A DNA stretch of 44,574 bases from Burkholderiales bacterium (lineage in GTDB: Bacteria > Pseudomonadota > Gammaproteobacteria > Burkholderiales > Burkholderiaceae_C). The DNA lies in assembly GCA_003963075.1 (NCBI GenBank), contig RXJV01000041.1:1-44574 (forward strand), in the 5' to 3' direction. The notes beneath the pieces were generated by a model that did not search any database, had not been told where the DNA came from, and saw only the letters and a list, made by a program, of their open reading frames with translations. Shown piece by piece: positions 7,669-17,631 of this stretch (its first letter is position 1; each line of letters begins with the position of its first letter). The translations under genes and the position numbers were made by a program.

Positions 7669-9015
7669 TCACGCCACTTCGGCGGCTGGCTGTGGTTGCG
7701 GCAGCGTGATCGCGACACGCAGCCCGCCGCCGTCGCGGTTGTTCAGCGCGATGCGGCCGTCGTGGGCCTCGGCGATCTCGCGCACCAGCGCCAGCCCCAG
7801 GCCGGTGCCGCCCTGCGAACCAGGCCCGGCGCGTTTGGTGGAGTAGAACGGCAGCAGGGCCTGAGCCAGCACCGCCTCGCTCATGCCGGGGCCACGGTCC
7901 AGCACTTCGATGCGCAGCTCGGCGCCCCGCTGGCTCAACCGCAGCTCCACCGCGTCGCCGGGGCTGCCGGACTCGTGCGCGTTCTTGATCAGGTTCAGCA
8001 GGGCCTGCTCGATCTGCGCCGGGTCGAACCAGCCTGGCGGGGCCGGTGCCGCGCCGTCAAGCCGGAACTCGGCCAGCGTCGTCAGGCGCTCCAGAAAGTC
8101 CGGCCAGTGCACCGCCTGGCGGCGCGGCGCGGGCAGCTTGGCAAAGCTCGCATAGCCGGACAGGAAGCCGTGCAGATGCGCCGCGCGCTCGCCGATCGCT
8201 GCCAGCACGGCGGGCAGGCGCTGGACGTCGCCGCGCCGGGCCAGTTCGGCGGCGCTGTGGGCGAGCGATGAGATCGGCGCGAGCGAGTTGTTCAGCTCGT
8301 GACTGAGCACGCGGATCACCCGCTTCCAGGTGGCGACCTCGGCGCGCGACAGCTCACGCGTCATGCGTCGCAGCAGCCGCAGCCGGTGCGGCTGGCCCTG
8401 CAGCCTGAAGGCACGGCTGCTGTGGTGGAAGGTTTCCTCGGAACCGTCGGGCAGCGTCACGGCGAACAGCCGGTCACCGTCACCCGCGAGCGCCTCGCGC
8501 AGCGTCTCCGGCAGGCCGGCGATGACGGTCGCGAAGTCCAGCCCGGCGAGACTGCGCCCGTCGCCCAGCAGCTGCCGCGCGGCGAGGTTGGCGATGGCGA
8601 TGCGCTCGCTCGGCGCGGTCAGCACCAGCGCGACCGGCGTGTTCTGCACCACCGTGTCCAGCAGCAGCTCGCGCTGGGCCAGATGCTGGCGCTGCTCCCG
8701 CAGGGCCTGGCCCAGCTCGGCATGCAGCCGCATCAGTGCGGCCAGCTCGCGGGGCGCCTCGGGCGCGAGGCTGAGGCTGAAGTCGCCATCGCGGTAGCTC
8801 AGCACGGCGCCCTCGAGCGCGCGGCTCAGGCGCAGCAGCGGGGCCAGCCACAGGGCCGAGAGCCACACCAGCAGCGGCAGCGCCACGAGCACCGCCAGTG
8901 CCAGCGCCGCCAGGTCGCCCAGGCCCGCGCGCCGTGCGCCGAGCAGCAGCAGCGCCGGCACGACGCCGGCCAGTGCAAGGGCCAGCAGCGCCCGGACGCG
9001 AAGCGAGAGCCGCAT
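7669..9015 (-). CDS. NtrY-like membrane sensor histidine kinase
   Basis: A 448-residue two-component sensor. Two hydrophobic segments (about residues 8-24 and 30-55) are followed by a HAMP-like linker (LAPLLRLSRALEGAV), a PAS-type region (LLLDTVVQNTPVALVLTAPS), the H box LSHELNNSLAPISSL, N box LLNLIKNAHES, G1 LDRGPGMS, and G2 GGTGLGLALVREIAEAHDG. All residues needed for ATP binding and His phosphorylation appear present. The periplasmic loop is very short, so it probably senses a membrane or internal signal. Its ATG overlaps the stop of the response regulator gene (TGATG), so the pair is translationally coupled. Longer in-frame sequence upstream is the shadow of the regulator gene. The signal is unknown. 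Confidence 0.9.
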   Translation of the reverse strand: MRLSLRVRALLALALAGVVPALLLLGARRAGLGDLAALALAVLVALPLLVWLSALWLAPLLRLSRALEGAVLSYRDGDFSLSLAPEAPRELAALMRLHAELGQALREQRQHLAQRELLLDTVVQNTPVALVLTAPSERIAIANLAARQLLGDGRSLAGLDFATVIAGLPETLREALAGDGDRLFAVTLPDGSEETFHHSSRAFRLQGQPHRLRLLRRMTRELSRAEVATWKRVIRVLSHELNNSLAPISSLAHSAAELARRGDVQRLPAVLAAIGERAAHLHGFLSGYASFAKLPAPRRQAVHWPDFLERLTTLAEFRLDGAAPAPPGWFDPAQIEQALLNLIKNAHESGSPGDAVELRLSQRGAELRIEVLDRGPGMSEAVLAQALLPFYSTKRAGPGSQGGTGLGLALVREIAEAHDGRIALNNRDGGGLRVAITLPQPQPAAEVA

Positions 9016-10358
9016 CAGCTGGCGATCCCGTAGCGCTCCAGCCGCCGGTACAGCGCCTGGCGCGACAGGCCGAGCTGAGACGCCGCGCGGCTGACCACGC
9101 CACCGGCCGCCGCGAGCGCCGCGACGACGGCTTCGCGGCTGGGCTCGTCGAGGTTGCGCCAGGCGCCGCCGGCGCCTCCGTGGGCATCCTCCAGCCCCAG
9201 CAGGGCCGGCGTGATCTCGCCCTGCTGGCACAGCAGCGCGGCGCGCTCGACGGCGTTCTTCAGCTCGCGCACATTGCCCGGCCAGCGGTGGGCCAGCAGC
9301 GCCTCGCGCGCCGCGTCGCTGAGCCGCGCACGGCCGGCCAGGAAATGCTCCGCCAGCGGCAGCACATCGTCGCGCCGCTCGGCCAGCGGCGGCAGCCGCA
9401 GCTCGATCAGGTTGAGCCGGTAGAACAGGTCCTCGCGGAAGCTGCCGGCCCGCACCATCGCACGCAGGTCCGCGTTGGTGGCCGACAGCACGCGCACCCG
9501 GGTCTGGCGCGTCTTGCTGGAGCCCAGGCGCTCGAACTGGCCGGTCTCCAGCACGCGCAGCAGCTTGACCTGGCCGGCCAGCGGCAGATTGCCGATCTCG
9601 TCGAGGAAGAGCGTGCCGCCGTCGGCCGCCTCGAAGCGGCCCACCCTTGCCTTGGCCGCGCCGGTGTAGGCGCCGCTGTCGCTGCCGAAGAGTTCGGCCT
9701 CGATCAGATCGGCCGGCAGCGCGCCGCAGTTCAACGCGACGAAAGGGCCGTCCCGGGCCGCCGAGTTGGCATGCACGAAGGCCGCGATGCGCTCCTTGCC
9801 GGCACCGTTGGGCCCGGTGATCAACACCGGCACCGGCGCGGCGGCGATCTGGCCGGCCAGCTCCAGCAGCGACAGCATCGCGTCGGATGCGATCACCAGG
9901 CCGGCCAGCTGGTAGCGCCGCGCCAGCGCCGCGCGCCGCTCGCGGCGGGCCTCGCGCAGCTGCGCAATCTCACGGTTGGCCTCGCCGAGCTCCAACAGGT
10001 TTTCCACCGTGGCCAGCAGCTTGGCATCGTCCCAGGGCTTGGCCAGATAGTCCGCCGCGCCGGCCTTCACCAGGGCCACCGCGGCCTCCAAACGCGTCCA
10101 GGCCGTCAGCAGGATGACCGGCAGGTCGGGCCGCCGCGTGCGGATGGCGCGGAACAACTGCTCGCCCTCGGCGCCCGAGGTGGTGTCGGCGCTGAAATTC
10201 ATGTCCTGGATGACCAGCCCGTAGGCGCGCTGGTCCAGAAGGGCCAGGCCCTCCTCGGGGCTGGCGGCGACGCTGGCCTCGATGTCGTGCAGGGACAGCA
10301 GCAGCGCCAGCGCCTGGCCCACGCCGGGATGGTCGTCGATGATCAGCACTTGTCGCAT
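9015..10358 (-). CDS. NtrC-family sigma-54-dependent response regulator
   Basis: A 447-residue activator that should drive sigma-54 promoters when phosphorylated by the kinase encoded next to it. The receiver domain (1-120) has the acidic pair in LIIDDHP, acceptor Asp in VIQDMN, Thr in LLTAW and Lys in LAKPWDD. The AAA+ domain follows: Walker A GPNGAGKE, the sigma-54 contact loop GAYTGA (usual form GAFTGA; Tyr is a common substitute), Walker [11 protein letters not shown], the arginine-bearing [10 protein letters not shown], and RWPGNVREL. The carboxy end is a Fis-type HTH ([20 protein letters not shown]). The ATG at 10358 is preferred over a TTG at 10367. A TATCCT hexamer (10367-10372, minus strand) lies 8 nt before it, so the transcript may be leaderless. 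Confidence 0.92.
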   Translation of the reverse strand: MRQVLIIDDHPGVGQALALLLSLHDIEASVAASPEEGLALLDQRAYGLVIQDMNFSADTTSGAEGEQLFRAIRTRRPDLPVILLTAWTRLEAAVALVKAGAADYLAKPWDDAKLLATVENLLELGEANREIAQLREARRERRAALARRYQLAGLVIASDAMLSLLELAGQIAAAPVPVLITGPNGAGKERIAAFVHANSAARDGPFVALNCGALPADLIEAELFGSDSGAYTGAAKARVGRFEAADGGTLFLDEIGNLPLAGQVKLLRVLETGQFERLGSSKTRQTRVRVLSATNADLRAMVRAGSFREDLFYRLNLIELRLPPLAERRDDVLPLAEHFLAGRARLSDAAREALLAHRWPGNVRELKNAVERAALLCQQGEITPALLGLEDAHGGAGGAWRNLDEPSREAVVAALAAAGGVVSRAASQLGLSRQALYRRLERYGIAS

Positions 10359-10428
10359 GGCGCCCAAGGATAGGGCGTTTCGGCCGACGGCCTGGCGGCG
10401 CGCCGAGGTCAGGCAGCACCGGGCCTGC

Positions 10429-10434
10429 TAGGCT
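10429..10434 (+). promoter_or_regulatory. -10-like TAGGCT upstream of the molybdoenzyme gene
   Basis: TAGGCT lies 52 bp before the ATG at 10487, in the 128-bp gap between the divergent response regulator and molybdoenzyme genes. The -35 position at 17-bp spacing reads aggtca, only half matching TTGACA. Weak support. Confidence 0.25.
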
Positions 10435-10486
10435 GACGGGTCTCGCCGCCCGCACCGCGGTGCGGTGGTGTCCTGAAGTGCCTGAG

Positions 10487-12797
<2,311 letters not shown>

Positions 12798-12811
<14 letters not shown>

Positions 12812-13049
12812 GCCGCTGCTGAACCTGCTGCGCGAACTCGACGAGGGCGAGGGCGTCGCGCTGGCGCGCCTGGCCAAGCGGCTGGACGAGCGCGTCAGCG
12901 TGCTGCTGCGCGAGGGCACTGCGCTCAGCGACGCCGTGATTGGCGGCGTGGCCGGCCCGGGCTGGGTGCGGCTGGACTGCGATGACGCCGGCCGCTGGAG
13001 CGCACGCCTGACCCCGGCCGGGCGGGCCGTGCTGGAGGAGGGCGCATGA
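12798..13049 (+). CDS. Small winged-helix-like protein
   Basis: An 83-residue protein whose pattern (LLNLLRELDEGEGVALARLAKRLDER, then GPGWVRLDCDDAGRWSARLTPAGRAVLEEG) resembles a MarR-like winged helix: helix, HTH, beta wing and the LTxxGR ending. DNA binding is inferred, not shown. It overlaps the molybdoenzyme gene by 14 bp and the following transporter by 4 bp (ATGA), so it is locked into the same transcript and may regulate it. No Cys or His suggests a metal site. Confidence 0.7.
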
Positions 13050-14089
13050 GCGGCCCGGCCTTTCGGGGTGGCGTGCTGGCGCTGCTGGCGGCACTGCTCT
13101 TTGGCCTCAGCACGCCCCTCGTGCAGCGCGCCGGCGCCGGCTGCGGGCCGTGGACGACGGCGGCCCTGCTCTATGCCGGCGCGGCGCTGATGGGGGCGCT
13201 GTCGCGCCGCCCGGCCGAGCGTGAGGCCCGCGTCGTGCGTGTCGATCTGCCACGTCTGCTCGCCATGGCCGTCTTCGGCGCGGCCCTCGGACCGGCCGCG
13301 CTGGCCTGGGGTCTGCAGCGCAGCAGCGCAACCGCGGCCTCGCTGCTGCTGACCCTGGAGGCGGTGTTCACGGCCCTGCTCGCAGCCGCGCTCTACCGCG
13401 AGCAGCTGGACCGGCGCGTGCGTGCGGCGCTGGCCCTGCTCACGCTGGGCGGCGGCGTGCTGGTGCTCGGCACCGGCCCGGCCGGCGGCAGCGCTGCGAT
13501 GACCGGCCTGCTGGCCGTGGGGGCGGCCACGCTGGCCTGGGGCCTGGACAACACGCTCTCACGCGGCCTGGCCGAGCGCGACCCCAGTCAGGTCGTCGCG
13601 GTCAAGGCCGGCCTCGGCGTGCTGCTGAGTGCCGGCGCGGCAGGGCTGGCCGGCGAGACCCTGCCCGGGCCGGCGGCCGCGGTCGCGCTGCAGGCCATCG
13701 GTGCCAGCGGCTATGGCCTGAGCCTGCGCTTTTATCTGCTCGCCCAGCGCGCCTTCGGTGCCGCGCGCACCGGCTCGGTGTTCGCGTTCGCGCCCTTCAT
13801 CGGCGCCCTGGCGGCGCTGGCCCTGGGCGACCACGCCGCCCACTGGGGCATGGCCGTCGGCGGCGCACTGATGCTGGCCGGCGTGGCCCTGCACCTGGCC
13901 GAGTCCCATGCCCACGAGCATGCGCACGAGGCCCTCGACCACGAGCACGCCCACCGCCACGACGACGGCCACCACGACCACAGCCACGACCCCATGCCGG
14001 CGGGCGAGCACAGCCACCGCCACCAGCACGCGCCCCTCCGGCACAGCCATCCGCATGTGCCGGACATCCACCACCAGCACGAGCACTGA
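13046..14089 (+). CDS. DMT/EamA-family permease with long His-rich carboxy tail
   Basis: An inner-membrane transporter of 347 residues. About ten hydrophobic helices in two EamA repeats (residues 5-140 and 150-282) mark it as a drug/metabolite transporter superfamily member. Residues 285-347 form a tail with 23 His in 63 residues, mostly as HxH pairs mixed with Asp and Glu, which would face the solvent and bind transition metals such as Ni, Zn or Co. Such tails are usual in metal transporters and chaperones but unusual in DMT permeases, so metal export or metal-regulated transport is inferred. The start overlaps the preceding gene by ATGA. The linked molybdoenzyme and glutathione S-transferase suggest a stress or metal-linked operon. 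Confidence 0.85.
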   Translation: MSGPAFRGGVLALLAALLFGLSTPLVQRAGAGCGPWTTAALLYAGAALMGALSRRPAEREARVVRVDLPRLLAMAVFGAALGPAALAWGLQRSSATAASLLLTLEAVFTALLAAALYREQLDRRVRAALALLTLGGGVLVLGTGPAGGSAAMTGLLAVGAATLAWGLDNTLSRGLAERDPSQVVAVKAGLGVLLSAGAAGLAGETLPGPAAAVALQAIGASGYGLSLRFYLLAQRAFGAARTGSVFAFAPFIGALAALALGDHAAHWGMAVGGALMLAGVALHLAESHAHEHAHEALDHEHAHRHDDGHHDHSHDPMPAGEHSHRHQHAPLRHSHPHVPDIHHQHEH

Positions 14090-14093
14090 CTCC

Positions 14094-14708
14094 ATGCAAC
14101 TTCTCGGCCGTCTCACGTCCATCAATGTCCGCAAGGTGATGTGGACCGCCGCGCAGATCGGCCTCGAACTCGAGCGCGAGGACTGGGGCGCGGGCTTTCG
14201 CTCGCCGCAGGAGCCGGGCTACCTGGCACTGAACCCGAACGGTCTGATCCCCGTGCTGATCGACGGCGACTTCACGCTGTGGGAGAGCAACAGCATCTGC
14301 CGCTACCTCGCCGCCAAGGCGGGTGCCACCGGCCTGCTGCCGACCGAGCCGCAGGCCAGGGCCCGTGTCGAGCAGTGGATGGACTGGCAGGCCGGCGAGC
14401 TGAACAACAGCTGGCGGGTGGCCTTCATGGCCCTGGTGCGCGGCCAGCCCCACCCGCCCGAGGCCATTGCCGCCAGCGTAGCCGGCTGGAACCGGCATAT
14501 GGCGATGCTCGATGCACAACTGGCCCGCACCGGCGCCCACGTGACCGGTGACGACTTCACACTGGCCGACGTGGTGCTCGGGCTGTCGACCCAGCGCTGG
14601 AAGAACGCGCCGATCGAGCGCGTCGCGCTGCCGGCGGTCGACGCCTGGATGGCGCGACTGATCGGCCGGCCCGGGTTTGCCGCCTATGTGGACAACGGCA
14701 TGCCCTGA
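14094..14708 (+). CDS. Glutathione S-transferase family protein
   Basis: A 204-residue cytosolic GST. The thioredoxin-like amino domain starts LLGRLTSINVRKVMW, with Ser9 at the usual catalytic position, and carries NPNGLIPVLIDGDFTLWESNSI, where Pro53 is the cis-proline and Glu64-Ser65 bind the glutathione gamma-glutamyl group. The all-helical carboxy domain contains the N-capping motif DDFTLADVVLG. The ATG lies 4 bp after the stop of the His-tailed transporter with no separate ribosome site, so it is probably translationally coupled as the fourth gene of the molybdoenzyme cluster. The conjugated substrate is unknown. Confidence 0.88.
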   Translation: MQLLGRLTSINVRKVMWTAAQIGLELEREDWGAGFRSPQEPGYLALNPNGLIPVLIDGDFTLWESNSICRYLAAKAGATGLLPTEPQARARVEQWMDWQAGELNNSWRVAFMALVRGQPHPPEAIAASVAGWNRHMAMLDAQLARTGAHVTGDDFTLADVVLGLSTQRWKNAPIERVALPAVDAWMARLIGRPGFAAYVDNGMP

Positions 14709-14725
14709 GGGCCGGCCCGCGCCGC

Positions 14726-16282
14726 TCAGCCCAGCCGCACCGGCACAAACAGCTGCTGGCCGTCGCGGGCCACCAGCAAAGCCACCTGGGCGGGCTTGCT
14801 CTTGAGCACCTCGCGCACCTGTTCGATGTTCTGCACCGGTTTGCCGTTCAGCGCCAGCAGCACGTCGCCGGGCTGCACGCCGGCCAGTTGGGCCGGGCCG
14901 GACACGCGCTCGATCAGCAGGCCGCCTTCCAGGCCCGAGCTGCGCAGCTCCTGAGGCTGCAGCGGGCGCAGCGCCAGGCCGAGCTGGCCACCCTGGGGCG
15001 CGGCGCTGGCCTCCTGCACGTCCTTGTCGGCGCGGCCCAGCGACACCACCTCGCTGCGGCCGGCCTTGTCGCGCCACAGCTCCAGCTTGAGCTTGTCGCC
15101 GGGCCGGGCCAGGCCCACGCGGCTGGACACATCGCCGGCCACGTTGACCGGCTCGCCGTCGATGGCCGTGATCACGTCGCCCGGCTTCAGGCCGGCCTTG
15201 GCCGCGGCGCTGTCCGGCACCACGCTGGACACCAGCGCGCCATTCGGCGAGCTCAGGCCAAAGGATGCCGCCAGCGGCGCGCTCAGGTCCTGCAGCGTCA
15301 CGCCGAGGCGCGCGTGCTCGACCTTGCCATGGGCGACGATCTGGTCCTTGATCTTCAGCGCCACGTCCACCGGGATGGAGAAGGCCAGGCCCTGGAAGCC
15401 GCCGCTCTGCGAGTAGATCTGCGCGTTGACGCCGATCACGCGGCCCGAGGCATCGAACAGCGGGCCGCCGGAGTTGCCGGGGTTCACGGCCGCATCGGTC
15501 TGGATGAAGGGCACCACGCTTTCGCCCGGCAGCGAGCGGCCCTTGGCGCTGACGATGCCCTGTGTGGCGGTCTGCTCGAAGCCGAACGGCGCGCCGATGG
15601 CCAGCACATAGTCGCCCACCTGCACCTGCTTGGCGTCGCCGAGCTGCACCGTGGGCAGGCCCTTGGCGTCCACGCGCAGCACCGCGATGTCGGTGGCCGG
15701 GTCGCTGCCCAGCACCTGGGCCGAGAACTCGCGCCGGTCGCTGAGCTTGACCGTCACCTGCTTGGCATCACGCACCACATGGGCATTGGTCAGGATCAGG
15801 CCGTCGCTGCTGATGATGAAGCCCGAGCCCTGGCCGCGGAAGGGCTGCGGCCCCTGCGGTGGCAGGCGCAGCCCCGGAATGCCGCGGAAGAAGCGGAAGA
15901 AGGGGTCGTCCATGCCGGGGCCCTCGGCCAGCTCGGCACCGTTGTTGCCGGCCTTGTGCAGGCCGGCCACCGTGATGCCGACGACGGCCGGGCCCTGGCT
16001 TTGCACGATGGCGCGGTAATTGGGCACGAGCGCGGCCGGCGCGGCGGCGCTTGGGGCCACGGGCGTGGCCACCGCCGTGGGGGCGCTGGGCTGGGCCGCC
16101 GCGCCGGCATCGGGCGCCGGCGTGGCCAGCGGCGATTCAGCCGCCGGCGCGGCCGTGGTGGACGCCTTGCCCTGCACCCAGGCCGGCAGCGTCCAGCCCG
16201 AGGCGGTGGTGGTGAGGGTGACGCCGGCGCCGAGCAGGGCCGCGGCGGTGGCGGTCAGTGCGAACTTGGTGGTCTGGGTCAT
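14726..16282 (-). CDS. degP: DegP/HtrA-family periplasmic serine protease (Do)
   Basis: A 518-residue periplasmic protease-chaperone of envelope quality control. It has an amino-terminal signal or anchor (about residues 5-30), an Ala/Pro-rich linker, the trypsin-like domain with catalytic His168 (ILTNAHVV), Asp198 (DPATDIAVL) and Ser271 (NPGNSGGPLFD), then two PDZ domains (GALVSSVVPDSAAAKAGLKPGDVI and GGLLIERVSGPAQLAGVQPGDVLL). Family members DegP, DegQ and MucD cannot be told apart by eye. The start at 16282 has an ideal aaggag 7 nt upstream. A TAGAGT -10-like hexamer lies at 16329-16334. The next gene upstream on this strand is unrelated, so it looks monocistronic. Confidence 0.92.
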   Translation of the reverse strand: MTQTTKFALTATAAALLGAGVTLTTTASGWTLPAWVQGKASTTAAPAAESPLATPAPDAGAAAQPSAPTAVATPVAPSAAAPAALVPNYRAIVQSQGPAVVGITVAGLHKAGNNGAELAEGPGMDDPFFRFFRGIPGLRLPPQGPQPFRGQGSGFIISSDGLILTNAHVVRDAKQVTVKLSDRREFSAQVLGSDPATDIAVLRVDAKGLPTVQLGDAKQVQVGDYVLAIGAPFGFEQTATQGIVSAKGRSLPGESVVPFIQTDAAVNPGNSGGPLFDASGRVIGVNAQIYSQSGGFQGLAFSIPVDVALKIKDQIVAHGKVEHARLGVTLQDLSAPLAASFGLSSPNGALVSSVVPDSAAAKAGLKPGDVITAIDGEPVNVAGDVSSRVGLARPGDKLKLELWRDKAGRSEVVSLGRADKDVQEASAAPQGGQLGLALRPLQPQELRSSGLEGGLLIERVSGPAQLAGVQPGDVLLALNGKPVQNIEQVREVLKSKPAQVALLVARDGQQLFVPVRLG

Positions 16283-16325
16283 CGAGAACTCCTTGCGGCA
16301 TGAGGCTGCGGCGCAGCCGATGCAC

Positions 16326-16341
16326 CGCACTCTAGGCAGGC
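16326..16341 (-). promoter_or_regulatory. Candidate -10 region of degP
   Basis: Read on the minus strand the segment is gcctgccTAGAGTgcg, placing a -10-like hexamer 46 nt before the degP ATG. No convincing -35 is seen at 16-18 bp. The identical 16 bases occur in the promoter region of the sulfate-binding protein gene (37181-37196). Confidence 0.45.
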
Positions 16342-16378
16342 CGGGTGAGGGCTCGATGAGGCGAAGATGAGGCCAAGG

Positions 16379-17011
16379 TTAGGCCGGTTCGGCGGGTTGT
16401 GGCTCCCGCGGCGGGCCCAGCAGTGCCGCGACCCGGGCCTGCAGGGCCGGCACCACCTGCTGCTCGAACCAGGGGTTGGCCTTCAGCCACAGGTTGTTGC
16501 GCGGGCTGGGGTGGGGCATGGGCAGCAGGGCCGGCCAGTGCTCGCGCCAGCCACGCGCCTGCTCGGTCAGCGTGCGGGAGCCCGTGTTGGGGGCGGCGGG
16601 AAGATGCCAGGCCATCGCATGCTGGCCGATGATCAGGCAGAGCTCGATATGCGGCATCGAATCGAGCAGCGCCTGGCGCCACTGCGGCGCGCACTCTCGT
16701 CGTGGCGGCAGGTCACCCGACGCGCCGGTGCCAGGGTAGCAAAAGCCCATCGGCAGGATGGCGACGAGGGCCGCGTCGTAGAACTGATCGCGCTCGAGGC
16801 CCATCCAGCGGCGCAGCCTCTCGCCGCTGGCATCGTCGAAGGGCACACCGCTGGCGTGGACCTTGCGGCCCGGCGCCTGGCCGGCGACCAGGATGCGGGC
16901 ACGCGCATCGGCCTGCAGCACCGGCCGCGGCCCGTGCGGCAGCTGTTCGGCGCACAGCGTGCAGGCGCGCACGGTCTGCAGCAATGACGGCAAGGGGGTG
17001 GGGCGGGTCAT
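16379..17011 (-). CDS. Uracil-DNA glycosylase superfamily protein
   Basis: A 210-residue cytoplasmic protein of the UDG superfamily (COG1573 type), which removes uracil or related lesions from DNA. Motif A is GQAPGRKVHASGVPFDD (family-4 enzymes have GEAPG or similar), and motif B is MPHPSPRNNLW near the carboxy end. Four Cys could hold a 4Fe-4S cluster: Cys16 and Cys19 in CTLC and those in GFCYPG and RECAPQW. The Gln in motif A and the residue between motifs place it outside classic Ung, so substrate range is uncertain. It is divergent from the MOSC-domain gene that starts at 17065. Confidence 0.8.
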   Translation of the reverse strand: MTRPTPLPSLLQTVRACTLCAEQLPHGPRPVLQADARARILVAGQAPGRKVHASGVPFDDASGERLRRWMGLERDQFYDAALVAILPMGFCYPGTGASGDLPPRRECAPQWRQALLDSMPHIELCLIIGQHAMAWHLPAAPNTGSRTLTEQARGWREHWPALLPMPHPSPRNNLWLKANPWFEQQVVPALQARVAALLGPPREPQPAEPA

Positions 17012-17051
17012 GGCGTGGTCATGGCTTCAGTGGCGGGCGGATGGTCTCCTG

Positions 17052-17057
17052 GACAAT
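17052..17057 (+). promoter_or_regulatory. gACAAT -10-like element, possible leaderless start of the MOSC gene
   Basis: GACAAT ends 7 nt before the ATG at 17065. If it is the -10, transcription would begin at or next to the start codon. No clear -35 or Shine-Dalgarno sequence is seen. The same arrangement recurs before rlmJ, the SEC-C gene and others. Confidence 0.45.
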
Positions 17058-17064
17058 CCCGGGC

Positions 17065-17631
17065 ATGCAAGTCGTCAGCGTCAATACCGCCCGCGTCGAA
17101 CATTTCCTGTCCACCCAGGGGCGGGCCCTGGACTCGGCCATCCGCAAGCGCGCCCGCAGCGGGCCGGTGGCCGTCGGGCCGCTGGGCCTGGACGGCGATG
17201 AGCAGGCCGACCTCAGCGTGCACGGTGGTCTGTCCAAGGCGGTGTATGCCTACCCTCAGGAGCATTACCAGTTCTGGACCACGGTGCGCGGCCAGGCCCA
17301 GGTGGCCGGGCCGCTGCAGCCGGGCGATATGGGCGAGAACCTGACCCTGACGGGGCTGCTGGAAAGCCAGGTCTGGATCGGCGACCGGCTCTGCTTTGCC
17401 GGCTGCGAGCTGGTCGTGTCGGAGCCGCGCTACCCCTGCTTCAAGTTCAATGCCCATATGGGCTTTGGCCAGGCCGCCAAGCTGATGGCGCAGAGCGGCT
17501 ACTGCGGCTTCTACCTGGCCGTGAAGCGGGAGGGTCGCATCGAGGCCGGCGAGGCCTTCGAGTTGATCGCTGGGCCGCGCGAGGTCGGCATCGTCGAGCT
17601 GTTCAAGGCCAAGATGAGGAAGGGCGGGTGA
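17065..17631 (+). CDS. YiiM-like MOSC-domain protein
   Basis: A 188-residue MOSC protein. The features GPLGLDGDEQADLSVHGGLSKAVYAYP, DMGENLTLTGL and the conserved Cys in SEPRYPCFKFNAH match YiiM, a molybdenum-cofactor protein that reduces N-hydroxylated bases such as 6-N-hydroxylaminopurine. E. coli YiiM has 224 residues; this product lacks most of the carboxy-terminal helical 3-alpha domain and stops after GIVELFKAKMRKGG. The conserved Cys should ligate molybdenum. The ATG at 17065 follows a gACAAT element by 7 nt. Its stop overlaps the GTG of the beta-helix gene (GTGA), so the two are coupled although no functional link is obvious. Confidence 0.88.
   Translation: MQVVSVNTARVEHFLSTQGRALDSAIRKRARSGPVAVGPLGLDGDEQADLSVHGGLSKAVYAYPQEHYQFWTTVRGQAQVAGPLQPGDMGENLTLTGLLESQVWIGDRLCFAGCELVVSEPRYPCFKFNAHMGFGQAAKLMAQSGYCGFYLAVKREGRIEAGEAFELIAGPREVGIVELFKAKMRKGG

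Noticed and set aside
13900-14060. CRISPR-like or tandem repeat suggested by repeated cacgagc/cacgacc
   Set aside because: The repetition comes from His/Glu/Asp codons of the His-rich tail; there are no constant repeats with spacers.
13898-14089. His-rich tail as a sign of frameshift in the DMT permease
   Set aside because: Codons encode alternating His with Asp/Glu/Ala in a regular way and the frame is continuous from the last helix, so the tail appears genuine.
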